A stretch of 36,669 nt of DNA, taken from Nitrospirota bacterium (lineage in GTDB: Bacteria > Nitrospirota > Thermodesulfovibrionia > Thermodesulfovibrionales > UBA6898). Below, piece by piece: positions 8,837-16,957 of this stretch. A program made the position numbers and the translations under genes. Each line of letters starts with the position of its first letter. Position 1 is the first letter of the stretch. A model generated the notes under the pieces. It was not told the origin of the DNA. It searched no databases and saw nothing but the letters and a program-made list of their open reading frames with translations. The DNA is taken from positions 1-36,669 of the forward strand of contig QKDO01000053.1 in NCBI GenBank assembly GCA_003252075.1, in the 5' to 3' direction.

Positions 8837-9562
8837 ATGCGGGACGCTCTTTCCATGCTGGCCGTCATTTCCGTTGCATGCTATGCCTTCGGTTACTATC
8901 GTACTCCCTTTGTCCTTGCGGGACTTCTGCTTCAGAGCAGTTATCTTGTGCTGCGTGGCATAGCTCTTGACCGCTTGCCGCTTGTCGGGCCTCATGACAC
9001 GCTATTTTTCCTGTCTACGGCCATCGTGCTTTTCATGCTTCCTGTCGCGCGAAAGATGAAGAGGACGAAGATGGTTATACATGCCGCCATAGGTATGGCG
9101 GTCTTCTTTATGGGGCTGTCCTTTTTCTATAAACCTTATAACAGTCCGCTTCCTCCGGTGCTCAGGACATTTTGGTTCGAGACCCATGTGGCATTCTCGT
9201 TCTTTTCCTATGCCCTCTTCGGTATTGCGGCAATTTTGGGGGCCATGTCCCTGGTCCGCGAAGACACCGGACAGGACGCTATCCAGTATAAGATAGTGTT
9301 GGTCGGTTTCTGCTTCTTTTCAGCAGCCATGGTATTCGGCGGTATCTGGGCGTATCTGGCATGGGGAACGTACTGGCTCTGGACTCCCAAAGAACTCTGG
9401 ACCGTGATCCTCTGGCTTTTTTACAGCTTCTATCTGCATGTTCGGCTCAGACCGTGGTGGACGGGCAGACCCGTCTCTGTGCTTGCTATCGCAGGATTTA
9501 TTATTGTCATGTTCACCTATCTTGGCGTGGGCCTCTTTATGAAGAGCTCACATTCTTTTTGA
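8837..9562 (+). CDS. ccsA: Cytochrome c biogenesis protein CcsA/ResC
   Basis: A 241-residue polytopic membrane protein with about eight hydrophobic segments. Near the C-terminus it has the tryptophan-rich haem-handling signature WGTYWLWTPKELW, a variant of the WGxYWxWDxKE motif of CcsA/CcmC proteins. Candidate haem-ligating histidines lie in GPHDTLFF and FETHVAFS. CcsA with ResB (Ccs1) exports haem and attaches it to CXXCH motifs on the outer side of the membrane (system II). The product is needed for proteins such as the DsrJ cytochrome encoded in this window. It is followed by resB after 42 bases. Confidence 0.9.
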   Translation: MRDALSMLAVISVACYAFGYYRTPFVLAGLLLQSSYLVLRGIALDRLPLVGPHDTLFFLSTAIVLFMLPVARKMKRTKMVIHAAIGMAVFFMGLSFFYKPYNSPLPPVLRTFWFETHVAFSFFSYALFGIAAILGAMSLVREDTGQDAIQYKIVLVGFCFFSAAMVFGGIWAYLAWGTYWLWTPKELWTVILWLFYSFYLHVRLRPWWTGRPVSVLAIAGFIIVMFTYLGVGLFMKSSHSF

Positions 9563-9604
9563 CGGAGAAAACAAAGCGTATGAAGCAGCATACATGCTAA
9601 TACA

Positions 9605-10333
9605 ATGCTGACATTTCTTATATCATTGCGAACTGCGGTATGGCTTACTGTTACGCTGATCTGCCTACTGCTCTACGGGTCTTTTGTCATGCCGGCGCAT
9701 GATGAATTTCTTGCCCTCCACACGGTTGCGCTTTTTGACTGGATGCGGGAAATGCCGGTCAGCATTACCTGGTGGCTCTGGGCATCAGTCACCATCCTTT
9801 TCCTGCTCGCAACGAACACCCTTGTCTGCAGCGTTGAATCGGTTATACGGAAGAGGGGTGCAAGGCAATGGCTGCTGATAATGTCGCCCCAGATCATGCA
9901 TATGGGGTTTCTCTTCATTCTGCTTGCACATCTGCTGAGCGCCTACGGGAGCGCCAGGGGCATTACCTATGCCTACAACGGAACGGTGCTTCAGCTTCAG
10001 AACAATCTTGAGGTGAGGTTCAATCAGGTGAATGCTGCGGTCGATGCCTCGGGATATGTTCTGGACTGGTCTGCTGATATCGAGTATTACCGGGAAGGCA
10101 GGGCTCTGTCTGCAGACAAAATACAGCCGAACAGTCCCTCATTTAGGGATGGCATCGGTATCTACATCAAGACAGTAAAAGCAATGCCTTTCCCTGTTGC
10201 GATGATCGAGGTGAGCAAAGAACCCGGCGCCCCATGGGCGCTTGCCGGGGGCGTCATGTTTATGGCCGGCATGGTAACGCTTCTGGTGCTTAAAATAGCC
10301 AGGGAGGAAGAGCCGCATTCTCACAAAGTTTGA
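9605..10333 (+). CDS. resB: ResB-like cytochrome c biogenesis protein
   Basis: A 242-residue protein starting MLTFLISLRTAVWLTVTLI. It has three N-terminal membrane helices, a periplasmic region and a final helix (LAGGVMFMAGMVTLLVLKIA). This matches the short ResB/Ccs1 type and its position next to ccsA. ResB is the partner of CcsA in system II cytochrome c maturation, holding apocytochrome and haem together. It is shorter than Bacillus ResB (over 500 residues), and much of the periplasmic domain is reduced. This short form occurs next to ccsA in several anaerobic lineages. Confidence 0.85.
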   Translation: MLTFLISLRTAVWLTVTLICLLLYGSFVMPAHDEFLALHTVALFDWMREMPVSITWWLWASVTILFLLATNTLVCSVESVIRKRGARQWLLIMSPQIMHMGFLFILLAHLLSAYGSARGITYAYNGTVLQLQNNLEVRFNQVNAAVDASGYVLDWSADIEYYREGRALSADKIQPNSPSFRDGIGIYIKTVKAMPFPVAMIEVSKEPGAPWALAGGVMFMAGMVTLLVLKIAREEEPHSHKV

Positions 10334-10357
10334 AGCGGTGTTCTTCCGGACCGTTTC

Positions 10358-10387
10358 TTGACAAATAATCCGTGCAGTCCCTATAAT
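10358..10387 (+). promoter_or_regulatory. Consensus sigma70 promoter for the TPR-dpp unit
   Basis: A perfect -35 TTGACA (10358-10363) and a perfect -10 TATAAT (10382-10387), with an 18-base spacer. Transcription should begin near 10394, only about four bases before the ATG at 10398. Confidence 0.85.
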
Positions 10388-10397
10388 CTGTAAACCT

Positions 10398-11105
10398 ATG
10401 GACGATCATCTGCAGGAACTCTATGAGCTCGGCAAAAAACTTTTCGAAGAGGGAAAATACCATGAGGCCGAGCCGCTTCTCCGCGAGGTCATCCGGATAA
10501 ACCCCCGATATGCTGACGTACAGAACAAGCTGGGTATTATCAGCAACCTCAATGGAGACCTCAATGCAGCTGCGGGCCACTTTGAAAAGGCAGTTGAGCT
10601 CAATCCCCGCTACACGGAGGCATCGCTGAATCTCGCCATAACGTATAACGACCTTGGAGAATTCAAGAAGGCCCAAGAGGTCTTTACGGTTGCCGCACAG
10701 ATCGCTCACCCTGATCCGAATGTGATGGACCCCTTCATCGCGGGAAAGATTGCGAATGAGCACTACCGAGTCGGCAATATGTACCTTGAGTTCAACATGA
10801 ATGATGAGGCGATCGAGGAGTACCATAAAGCCGTCAAGCTTCATCCAAGGCTTGCGGATGTGCATACGAAGCTGGGCATTGCGCTCAGGAACAAGGGCAA
10901 GACGGAAGAGGCGATCGTGCATTTCGTAAAGGCAAAGGTCATCAATCCCAACTACGGAACTGCCTGGGTTCAGCTGGGATTGAGCTACTACATGGAAGGT
11001 CTCTCTGGTCTGGCCTTTGAAGAATGGCAGAAAGCCCTCGAATACAATCCAAACCTAAAGGAAGCGGAAAATTACCTCAGGCTCTTGAAAAAAGAGGAAA
11101 AATAA
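10398..11105 (+). CDS. Tetratricopeptide repeat protein
   Basis: 235 residues made of about six TPR helix pairs, with the typical spacing G..Y..A...F..A....P (for example KLFEEGKYHEAEPLLREVIRINPRYAD and then NLNGDLNAAAGHFEKAVELNPRYTEA). There is no signal peptide or membrane helix, so it is probably cytosolic. TPRs bind other proteins; the partner is unknown. The ATG has no Shine-Dalgarno and lies about four bases after the expected transcription start, so the message may be leaderless. The next gene (dppD-like) starts six bases after the stop. Confidence 0.85.
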   Translation: MDDHLQELYELGKKLFEEGKYHEAEPLLREVIRINPRYADVQNKLGIISNLNGDLNAAAGHFEKAVELNPRYTEASLNLAITYNDLGEFKKAQEVFTVAAQIAHPDPNVMDPFIAGKIANEHYRVGNMYLEFNMNDEAIEEYHKAVKLHPRLADVHTKLGIALRNKGKTEEAIVHFVKAKVINPNYGTAWVQLGLSYYMEGLSGLAFEEWQKALEYNPNLKEAENYLRLLKKEEK

Positions 11106-11111
11106 CCTACA

Positions 11112-12080
11112 GTGTCCCTGCTGGTCGTAAGGGATCTCAATATCTTCTTCAGAGCGTCTGCTCAGCCGACAAATGTCGTATCAAACCTTGGCTTCGACAT
11201 TGCCGAGTCAGAGATATTTGGTCTTGCAGGAGAAAGCGGCTGCGGGAAAAGCATTACCGCCCTCTCGATCTTGGGTATTCTCCCCTCGCTTGCCTATGCT
11301 ACCGGTGAGATATCCTTCAGGGGCAAAAACCTTCTCAAGGCTGACAGAGAGGCGATCAGACGTATCCGCGGCAACGAAATTTCCATGATCTTCCAGGAGC
11401 CGATGACATCCCTGAACCCTGTGCTTACCATCGGGTACCAGGTAGCTGAAGTGCTCATGACGCATAAGCATATGAGAAGAAGGGATGCAATGGACAAGGC
11501 TGTAGAGCTCCTCGGGACGGTTCGAATACCTTCACCGGAGGTGCGTATCAGGGAATATCCTCATCAGATGTCAGGGGGGATGCGGCAGCGCGTAATGATT
11601 GCCATGGCAATAGCATGCAACCCTTCACTGCTCATCGCGGACGAACCGACAACGGCTCTTGATGTAACCATTCAGGCACAGATCCTCGATCTGATACAGG
11701 GGTTGCGGGCTGAGAGGAAGATGTCGATCCTTTTTATAACACATGATCTCGGCATCATATCGGAAAATGCTGCCCGGGTCGGCATCATGTATGCCGGAAG
11801 GATTATGGAACTTTCCGGAACCGGAAATATATTCAGTAACCCCCGCCATCCATACACGATGGGTCTGCTCGACTCGCTGCCAAAGCAGAAGGGGAAAACA
11901 CTCACGCCCATACCCGGATTTGTGCCGCGGCCTGAGATGCTCCCACCCGGCTGCAAGTTTTCCAACCGGTGCAGACATGCACGAGAACGTTGTAAATCGT
12001 CAGAACCCGACCTTGGGCAGATTTCGGCCGGCCACTTTGTGCGGTGCATCAGGGCAGAAGAGATATCATGGAACTCCTGA
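11112..12080 (+). CDS. dppD: Peptide/nickel ABC transporter ATP-binding protein (DppD/OppD-like)
   Basis: 322 residues from a GTG at 11112. It has Walker A GESGCGKS, signature MSGGMRQR, Walker [13 protein letters not shown] and the C-terminal cysteine-bearing extension typical of Opp/Dpp ATPases ([10 protein letters not shown]...C). It should power import of oligopeptides, dipeptides or nickel complexes together with the next gene. No permease or solute-binding protein gene is near, so the membrane partners must be elsewhere, or the pair serves another exporter or importer. It overlaps the next gene by 13 bases. Confidence 0.9.
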   Translation: MSLLVVRDLNIFFRASAQPTNVVSNLGFDIAESEIFGLAGESGCGKSITALSILGILPSLAYATGEISFRGKNLLKADREAIRRIRGNEISMIFQEPMTSLNPVLTIGYQVAEVLMTHKHMRRRDAMDKAVELLGTVRIPSPEVRIREYPHQMSGGMRQRVMIAMAIACNPSLLIADEPTTALDVTIQAQILDLIQGLRAERKMSILFITHDLGIISENAARVGIMYAGRIMELSGTGNIFSNPRHPYTMGLLDSLPKQKGKTLTPIPGFVPRPEMLPPGCKFSNRCRHARERCKSSEPDLGQISAGHFVRCIRAEEISWNS

Positions 12081-13072
12081 ACATACGGGATCTGACAAAG
12101 CATTTTGACGTGCGCAGAGCGATCGGCGGTCAGAAACAGGTGCTGAAAGCGGTTGACGGTGTCAGCTTCTCGATTGATGATGACAATGTCATGGCCCTTG
12201 TCGGCGAGAGCGGTTGCGGAAAATCCACGGTGGCCCGACTTGTCCTGAGACTTGTCAGTCCCACAGCAGGTGCGGTGCTTTTCAGGGGCAGGGATATCTT
12301 CGGTTTTAACGCGAAGGAACTCAAGGCATTCAGGAAGTCAGTCCAGATCATCTTTCAGGACCCCTTTGCCTCCTTAAATCCGAGAAGAACGGTGTTCGAC
12401 ACGGTTTCCGAACCGCTGATCATCCACAAACTTACACCGCGCATGGCGATGAAGGGGCATGTTACGGGCATACTGGAAATGGTGGGACTCGGTCCCGAGG
12501 TTCTTTACCGTTATCCCCACGAATTCAGCGGTGGTCAGAGGCAGAGAATCTGCATTGCTCGGGCACTTGCTGTTTCACCGGAATTGATCGTCGCTGATGA
12601 ACCTCTTTCGGCCCTTGACGTGTCGATCCAGGCCCAGATCCTTAATCTGCTCCAGGATCTCAAGAGGAGACTAAAAATATCTTTTCTTTTCATTAGCCAT
12701 GATCTGCGGGTGGTGCAGTATATCAGTGACAGGGTCGGCGTGATGTATCTCGGAAAGATCGTAGAATATGCGAAGACAGAAGAACTCTTTCGGATTCCGT
12801 TTCATCCATACAGCGAAGTGCTGCTTGCCTCCGCTCCAAAAATACTTCACCGTAAGGAGCCAGGAGAGGGAAAGGCGAACTCATTGCATGCAACGCCGCG
12901 GGTTCCGCGAGCAGTTGATTTCGGCGATGTGCCGAGTCCCATCAATATTCCTTCAGGATGTCCTTTTCATCCGCGCTGTCCGAAGCGCTTCGACCCGTGC
13001 GCAAGGACCGTTCCGGAGCTTAAGGAAAAAGAAGGAAGGCGCGTTGCCTGCCATCTCTGGAATCCGTACTGA
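12068..13072 (+). CDS. dppF: Peptide/nickel ABC transporter ATP-binding protein (DppF/OppF-like)
   Basis: 334 residues from ATG 12068, which overlaps the end of the dppD-like gene. It carries Walker [10 protein letters not shown], signature FSGGQRQR, Walker B LIVADEPLSALD and the oligopeptide C-terminal region PFHPRCPKRFDPC. It is the second ATPase of a DppDF-type heterodimer. A small hairpin (catcct/aggatg, 13078-13093) follows the stop, but it lacks a T-run, so I do not call a terminator. Confidence 0.9.
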   Translation: MELLNIRDLTKHFDVRRAIGGQKQVLKAVDGVSFSIDDDNVMALVGESGCGKSTVARLVLRLVSPTAGAVLFRGRDIFGFNAKELKAFRKSVQIIFQDPFASLNPRRTVFDTVSEPLIIHKLTPRMAMKGHVTGILEMVGLGPEVLYRYPHEFSGGQRQRICIARALAVSPELIVADEPLSALDVSIQAQILNLLQDLKRRLKISFLFISHDLRVVQYISDRVGVMYLGKIVEYAKTEELFRIPFHPYSEVLLASAPKILHRKEPGEGKANSLHATPRVPRAVDFGDVPSPINIPSGCPFHPRCPKRFDPCARTVPELKEKEGRRVACHLWNPY

Positions 13073-13174
13073 AAATACATCCTGAAGAGGATGCATGAGC
13101 CCCGGCGTTTCTCATGGTCAAGGAATACGGCTATTGTTTTTTAGAGGCTCAACAGAAGCATCAAGGGCGCACAG

Positions 13175-13756
13175 TCAGAGCAGCTTATCTATCTTCTTCC
13201 TGATAGCGGGATCAGTCCAGTCTTCCTCTCCATAGAATTTCTCAACGATCATGCCGTTTCTATCAATAAGGAAGGTGGTCGGCATGGAAAAGACGTGGTA
13301 TTGCTTGGTGACGGCCTTGCTCTCATCAAAGAGAACCGGGAAGTCAAGCCGGTTCCTGGCTAGAAAGTCTTTGATCGTCGATAAGGAGTTATCTGTTGAA
13401 ACGGCAACAACTTCTAATCCTTGGGCCTTCATCTCATTATATATCTTGTTCAAGGAGGGCATTTCCGCTTTACAGGGGGGGCACCAGGTAGCCCAGAAAT
13501 TGATGAGTACTACCTTCCCCTTGAGGGACGAAAGAGAGAGCGCTCTTCCATGAATATCCTTCAAGGTAAAGTCAGGGGCTCTGCCCATAACATTCTTTTC
13601 CGTATCAGCAGAGGATGCCGTGCCCCCGCTCTGTCCCGTAGAAGGGTTCGGTCCCATGGCAATGAGAAGGAAAAGAGAACCGATGAAAAAGAATCGCACA
13701 GTGCCCATATTTGTTAACCGTGCTATAATTTTACCCGTTATAGCAGACAATTTCAA
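13175..13756 (-). CDS. TlpA/ResA-type thiol-disulfide oxidoreductase
   Basis: A thioredoxin-fold protein with the active site WATWCPPC (CPPC) preceded by VVLINF, as in TlpA/ResA/CcmG. An N-terminal hydrophobic segment (FFFIGSLFLLIAMG) anchors or exports it, so it acts outside the cytoplasm. The frame begins at a TTG (13756), nine bases after the upstream gene; an in-frame ATG at 13708 directly before the hydrophobic segment is the alternative start. Relatives reduce cysteines of apocytochrome c or other exported proteins. Here it is the last gene of a set that begins with an exported rhodanese, which could be its partner. Confidence 0.88.
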   Translation of the reverse strand: MKLSAITGKIIARLTNMGTVRFFFIGSLFLLIAMGPNPSTGQSGGTASSADTEKNVMGRAPDFTLKDIHGRALSLSSLKGKVVLINFWATWCPPCKAEMPSLNKIYNEMKAQGLEVVAVSTDNSLSTIKDFLARNRLDFPVLFDESKAVTKQYHVFSMPTTFLIDRNGMIVEKFYGEEDWTDPAIRKKIDKLL

Positions 13757-13765
13757 TGAAAGCTT

Positions 13766-14551
13766 TCATCCCCTTGCCTTTTCCATCAGGTATTGCCTCA
13801 GCGCGAATACGGCCCCTGCCAGCTGATCTGTTTCCGGCAGGGACGCAATGATACGCTCGATATAACTCTGTTCTATAGCAAGCCGGAACGATGCCGGGAA
13901 GTTTAGGTCATATACCCAGGTGAGCTGCATGATTCTGAAATCATTCAGTGTTCTCAGTGCTGAAACGGTTGCAAGTCTCTTTTCTGCAAGGCACGCGACA
14001 ATGGCATCGGTATGTTCGGGCGTATCAGGAAGACCAAGTCCCGCCGCCGATTCCCGTTCTGCATTGTCCTTTTCATAATATTCGGCGAATACCCTCCAGA
14101 TATCTAGTTTGTCAGCATCGCGGACCAGTTTAAGGAAGAAGATCGTCTCAGCATCGAGACCGCCTGGGACAGTGGGTGTATTATGAAACCTTACGACATC
14201 CATGATAATCTCCTGCTCTTTAACCGGAAGGTTGCTCAGGATGTTTTCGTTCTTGATCACCTCCGCGCCAAGCCTGCCGTGGTTAACAGAGACGCTGTCT
14301 CGAAATGTTTTATATTGAGCATATTGGGGGAAACGGCCGATATCGTGCAGCAGCCCTATGGCTTCTGCCATCATGACCTTGTTCCTGTTCCTCAGCAGTA
14401 CCCCCGATATTGAGAGCATGTTGGCAGCTACGTTATAGGTATGAGCTTCTTTCAGAACAATATTCTGGTGGTCCTTCTCATTCGCCGAATGAAATTTTCT
14501 GCAATAGTTTGAGACCCACTGCCGGAGGCTGAGGAGATCGATGGTATCCAT
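13766..14551 (-). CDS. HD-domain phosphohydrolase
   Basis: 261 residues with an HD-superfamily core. A His ahead of the motif (EAHTYNVAANML) is followed by GLLHDIGRFPQY (the HD pair), then NHGRLGAEVI and a late Asp (VRDADKLDIWRVF). These are the metal ligands of a phosphohydrolase acting on nucleotides or signalling phosphates. No GYP motif of c-di-GMP phosphodiesterases is seen, and no other domain is fused. It lies between the exported rhodanese and the TlpA gene, on the same strand, with short gaps (15 and 9 bases). The substrate is unknown. Confidence 0.85.
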   Translation of the reverse strand: MDTIDLLSLRQWVSNYCRKFHSANEKDHQNIVLKEAHTYNVAANMLSISGVLLRNRNKVMMAEAIGLLHDIGRFPQYAQYKTFRDSVSVNHGRLGAEVIKNENILSNLPVKEQEIIMDVVRFHNTPTVPGGLDAETIFFLKLVRDADKLDIWRVFAEYYEKDNAERESAAGLGLPDTPEHTDAIVACLAEKRLATVSALRTLNDFRIMQLTWVYDLNFPASFRLAIEQSYIERIIASLPETDQLAGAVFALRQYLMEKARG

Positions 14552-14566
14552 GACGAAAATGGCCAG

Positions 14567-14977
14567 CTACTTCGATTCCACGGGGTATCCGGCATTCAGC
14601 CACTCATACCAACCACCTTTGAGCGCATACACCCTGGTAAAGTCTCTTTTCATGAGCATCCGTGCCGTCCAGGCACTGGTGCGTTCGTCAGGTCAACTGC
14701 AGTAAAGCACAATAGTCTTGTCTTTCGGATATTTGGCCGTCCACAACTCCCATTCGTCAGCGTCCTCCCATGTGGCTCCTGAGATCTTCTTGCCAGACTT
14801 CCTCCACTCTTTTTCCGTTCGAACGTCTATCACCACAAGTGCAGGGTTGCCCAGCATGCCCCGGAGTTCTTCCTTGCTCATCCTGGGCACGTCAGCAGCA
14901 GATGAACTTGATATAATTCCCGTCAGGACAGGGAAAACGACAAGTATAAGTGATGCAAGTAAATACTTCTTCATCAT
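14567..14977 (-). CDS. Exported rhodanese with UGA-encoded (selenocysteine) catalytic residue
   Basis: ATG at 14977 opens a frame with a signal sequence (KKYLLASLILVVFPVLTG, cleavage near SSSAADV) and a rhodanese domain (LVVIDVRTEKEW, then KTIVLYCS). The next codon is TGA at 14695-14693. The frame continues for 41 more sense codons to TAG (14567), giving PDERTSAWTARML and ALKGGWYEWLNAGYPVE, which is a complete rhodanese C-terminal half. With the UGA read, the protein is 136 residues with Sec at position 95. The active loop is then YCS-U-PDERTSA, matching the common YCSCPxExxSA rhodanese type with U exactly at the catalytic Cys. A single TGC-to-TGA change would explain a pseudogene, but the intact downstream frame and a SECIS-like hairpin argue for recoding. 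It heads a three-gene set with the HD and TlpA genes. Probable role: periplasmic sulfur or selenium transfer. Confidence 0.85.
14656..14682 (-). promoter_or_regulatory. SECIS-like hairpin in the rhodanese mRNA
   Basis: Starting 11 bases after the UGA, the minus strand folds as GCACCAGUGCC - UGGAC - GGCACGGAUGC. It has a perfect 5-bp upper stem (GUGCC/GGCAC), an interrupted lower stem with GCA/UGC pairs, and a 5-base apical loop UGGAC that starts 21 bases after the UGA. A G in the first two loop positions and a UGA-to-loop distance of 16-37 bases are the known features of bacterial SECIS elements, and both hold here. SelB binding is inferred. Confidence 0.7.
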
Positions 14978-15074
14978 AGGGACCCCGCTTATTTCAATTT
15001 CACCATGTTTTATTATAGCGTATCTTTCGGCCAGGAGGAAAACAGAGCACAGGCAGATGGTATAATGAACATCA
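14978..15074. promoter_or_regulatory. Divergent promoter region
   Basis: Between the rhodanese (minus) and the membrane-protein gene (plus). On the minus strand TATAAT (15017-15012) would start transcription near 15005, about 28 bases before the rhodanese ATG. On the plus strand TATAAT (15061-15066) overlaps the first candidate ATG of the next gene. Neither has a good -35 box. Confidence 0.4.
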
Positions 15075-15469
15075 TGGAAAGGCATAAGCCGCATACCGTG
15101 CCACGCTCTGTTATCTATGCCTTCTTCAGCCTCGGGCTCATTTCAGCAATTGCCTTCAGGGGTATCATTATCTTTCAACATATAGAACCGTCATGGGTGC
15201 GTCCGGTCTGGTATGTGGGGACGATCGGTTATTTTCTTTTCTTTCTCTATCGATATAGGATTTCCAGGAAACGGAAGCATGCGATCGAGACCTTCCGGCT
15301 TATCGACAAACTGAAAGCTAATGCATGCCTTGAGGACGAAGACAGGGAAGTCGTGCTCTACCTGCTGTCGTCCATCAGGTTTTCGCTTGAGGACATTAAC
15401 TATGCGCTCATCTTTATCCTATCGATTCTCGCAATCGGCGCTGACATGGTCCTGACGGTAATGAAGTAG
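15065..15469 (+). CDS. Small conserved-looking membrane protein
   Basis: About 134 residues with three hydrophobic segments: VIYAFFSLGLISAIAF, PVWYVGTIGYFLFFLY and, at the C-terminus, YALIFILSILAIGADMVL. Between the second and third segments is a charged cytoplasmic-type region (YRISRKRKHAIETFRLIDKL). ATGs at 15065 and 15074 are both possible starts; a TATAAT overlaps the first, which would favour the second (a leaderless message). I do not recognise a named family. It is divergent from the rhodanese set. Confidence 0.6.
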   Translation: MNIMERHKPHTVPRSVIYAFFSLGLISAIAFRGIIIFQHIEPSWVRPVWYVGTIGYFLFFLYRYRISRKRKHAIETFRLIDKLKANACLEDEDREVVLYLLSSIRFSLEDINYALIFILSILAIGADMVLTVMK

Positions 15470-15489
15470 TCAACGTTTCTCTGCCGGAT

Positions 15490-16026
15490 ATGGATGGCAG
15501 CGGTATGAAGAAAAACATTTTTTTAACAGGAGCTCCCGCAGTCGGGAAAACCACGGTCATTAAGAAAGTGATCGAGGGTCTCGGATTCCCTGCCAATGGA
15601 TTTTACACAGAAGAAGAAAGAGTTACCGGAAAGCGGACCGGCTTCTTGATGAGGACCCTTGATGGCAGAAAAGGCTATCTTGCCCATCAGGACCTTTCTT
15701 CCGACGTTCGCATACGGCGGTATGGGGTAAGCATCGAGAATATTGAGACCATAGCGGTGCCATCAATTACGCCCGTCGGTAAGAACGTCATAATCCTTGA
15801 CGAGATTGGCAAGATGGAGTGTTTTTCCGAATTATTTAAGCGGGCAGCACTAGCGGCGCTCGATTCATGCAATCCGATTATCGGCACCATTACGCTGGGC
15901 GGCGATGAATTTATCATGAGGATAAAAAACAGGAATGACATCCAGATACATGAAGTCACCCCGGACAACAGGGATCTGCTGCCAGTAATGATAGTAAAGA
16001 TACTCACAGAGCTTCTGGCGTCATAA
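15490..16026 (+). CDS. THEP1-type nucleoside-triphosphatase
   Basis: 178 residues (173 if the ATG at 15505 is used) with Walker A TGAPAVGKTT near the N-terminus and a Walker B-like IILDEIGKMECFS. These are the signature features of the THEP1/NTPase_1 family (archaeal and thermophile nucleotide triphosphatases, related to human NTPCR). The family hydrolyses NTPs to NDPs; the cellular role is unclear. It is single-domain with no export signal. It stands downstream of the membrane-protein gene on the same strand, 20 bases away. Confidence 0.85.
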   Translation: MDGSGMKKNIFLTGAPAVGKTTVIKKVIEGLGFPANGFYTEEERVTGKRTGFLMRTLDGRKGYLAHQDLSSDVRIRRYGVSIENIETIAVPSITPVGKNVIILDEIGKMECFSELFKRAALAALDSCNPIIGTITLGGDEFIMRIKNRNDIQIHEVTPDNRDLLPVMIVKILTELLAS

Positions 16027-16138
16027 AGACGTTTTCCCCGATAGCTATTCTTTGCTGCTCAAGCCTGATCGAGGATTGCGCCCGCAAAAAGCTATGTTGC
16101 CAGCTGAAATACTCCAAAAACTTCAGGGTAACACGCTC

Positions 16139-16957
16139 ATGATATACTTAATCATGAAAGGGCCTATTGTCGCAGTAACGTTACTTTTTCTTGCTGGTTG
16201 CGCTTCACCGCCGACGCATTATATCTCTCTTGATCAACAGACATCCGCAGATCTTGAGGCTGTCCTCAAGGAGATTGAGAATGAAAAAGTCATATTTATC
16301 GGTGAAATACACGGGACGACGAGCATACATCTTCTTCAGCTGGAAATTATAAAGTATCTGCATCAACGTGGTAAGCAGGTGGCTGTTGCGCTTGAGGCAT
16401 TCCCCGAAAGTAAGCAGGAGATATTCAACAGATGGATCGAAGGAAAGTTTGACGAATATGCTTTTGAGAGAATATATCAAGAGACGTGGGCTATTCCCTA
16501 TGAGTATTATAAGGAAATACTGGAATATGCGCGAGCGGAGCATATCCCCCTTGTCGCCATCAATGCAGAAAATGCTCTGATAGGAGCCGTTTCGAAATAC
16601 GGCCTGCGAGAAATCTCCCCAGACTTCCTGCAGGAGATCAAATTTACTGAATGCGCGACAGATGCCCGGTATAAAGAGATTATCGACAGGACCTATCATG
16701 CGGCGGAGCTCCCTTTTCTTTGCGAGGGGCAGCGTCTTCGGGATGCCGTTATGGCGTTCAACATAGCACATGCCTTGAGAGGCAATGATATCACCATCGT
16801 CGTTCTGCTAGGGGCAACGCATGCCATGAAGATAGCAGTGCCGCGCATGCTCCAGTGGCATAGTGCAGCTAGCTCTACGGTGCTTATGCCGGGAACGGTT
16901 AGGCGTATGATCGGGAGAACCCCGGATAAGCTTATCGCTGACTATATCTGGGATTGA
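16139..16957 (+). CDS. ChaN-family (Tiki/haem-binding uptake) lipoprotein
   Basis: About 272 residues beginning with a lipoprotein signal (VAVTLLFLAGC, lipobox LAGC), so it is probably membrane anchored outside the cytoplasm. The ChaN (DUF399) family marks are present: VIFIGEIHGTTSIH with the conserved Glu and His, LEAFPES, and near the C-terminus VLLGATHAMK. ChaN in Campylobacter binds haem as a dimer; the fold is shared with TraB/Tiki proteases. The start is uncertain: ATG 16139 and ATG 16154 both fit, and the frame is open further upstream to 16052 without a good ribosome site. Substrate unknown; a link to iron or haem handling is inference. Confidence 0.8.
   Translation: MIYLIMKGPIVAVTLLFLAGCASPPTHYISLDQQTSADLEAVLKEIENEKVIFIGEIHGTTSIHLLQLEIIKYLHQRGKQVAVALEAFPESKQEIFNRWIEGKFDEYAFERIYQETWAIPYEYYKEILEYARAEHIPLVAINAENALIGAVSKYGLREISPDFLQEIKFTECATDARYKEIIDRTYHAAELPFLCEGQRLRDAVMAFNIAHALRGNDITIVVLLGATHAMKIAVPRMLQWHSAASSTVLMPGTVRRMIGRTPDKLIADYIWD

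Noticed and set aside
13078-13093. Terminator after dppF
   Set aside because: Only a 6-bp stem with no T-run behind it; the nearest T-run is about 40 bases away and not attached to a stem.
13100-13175. UGA read-through of the TlpA stop at 13175
   Set aside because: The frame after this TGA gives no thioredoxin-like or conserved sequence, and the protein is already complete at the family length.
14693-15094. Rhodanese as a truncated gene ending at the TGA, starting at 15094
   Set aside because: The frame after the TGA gives a full rhodanese C-terminus, and the start at 15094 runs into the divergent gene. The ATG at 14977 directly precedes a signal peptide.
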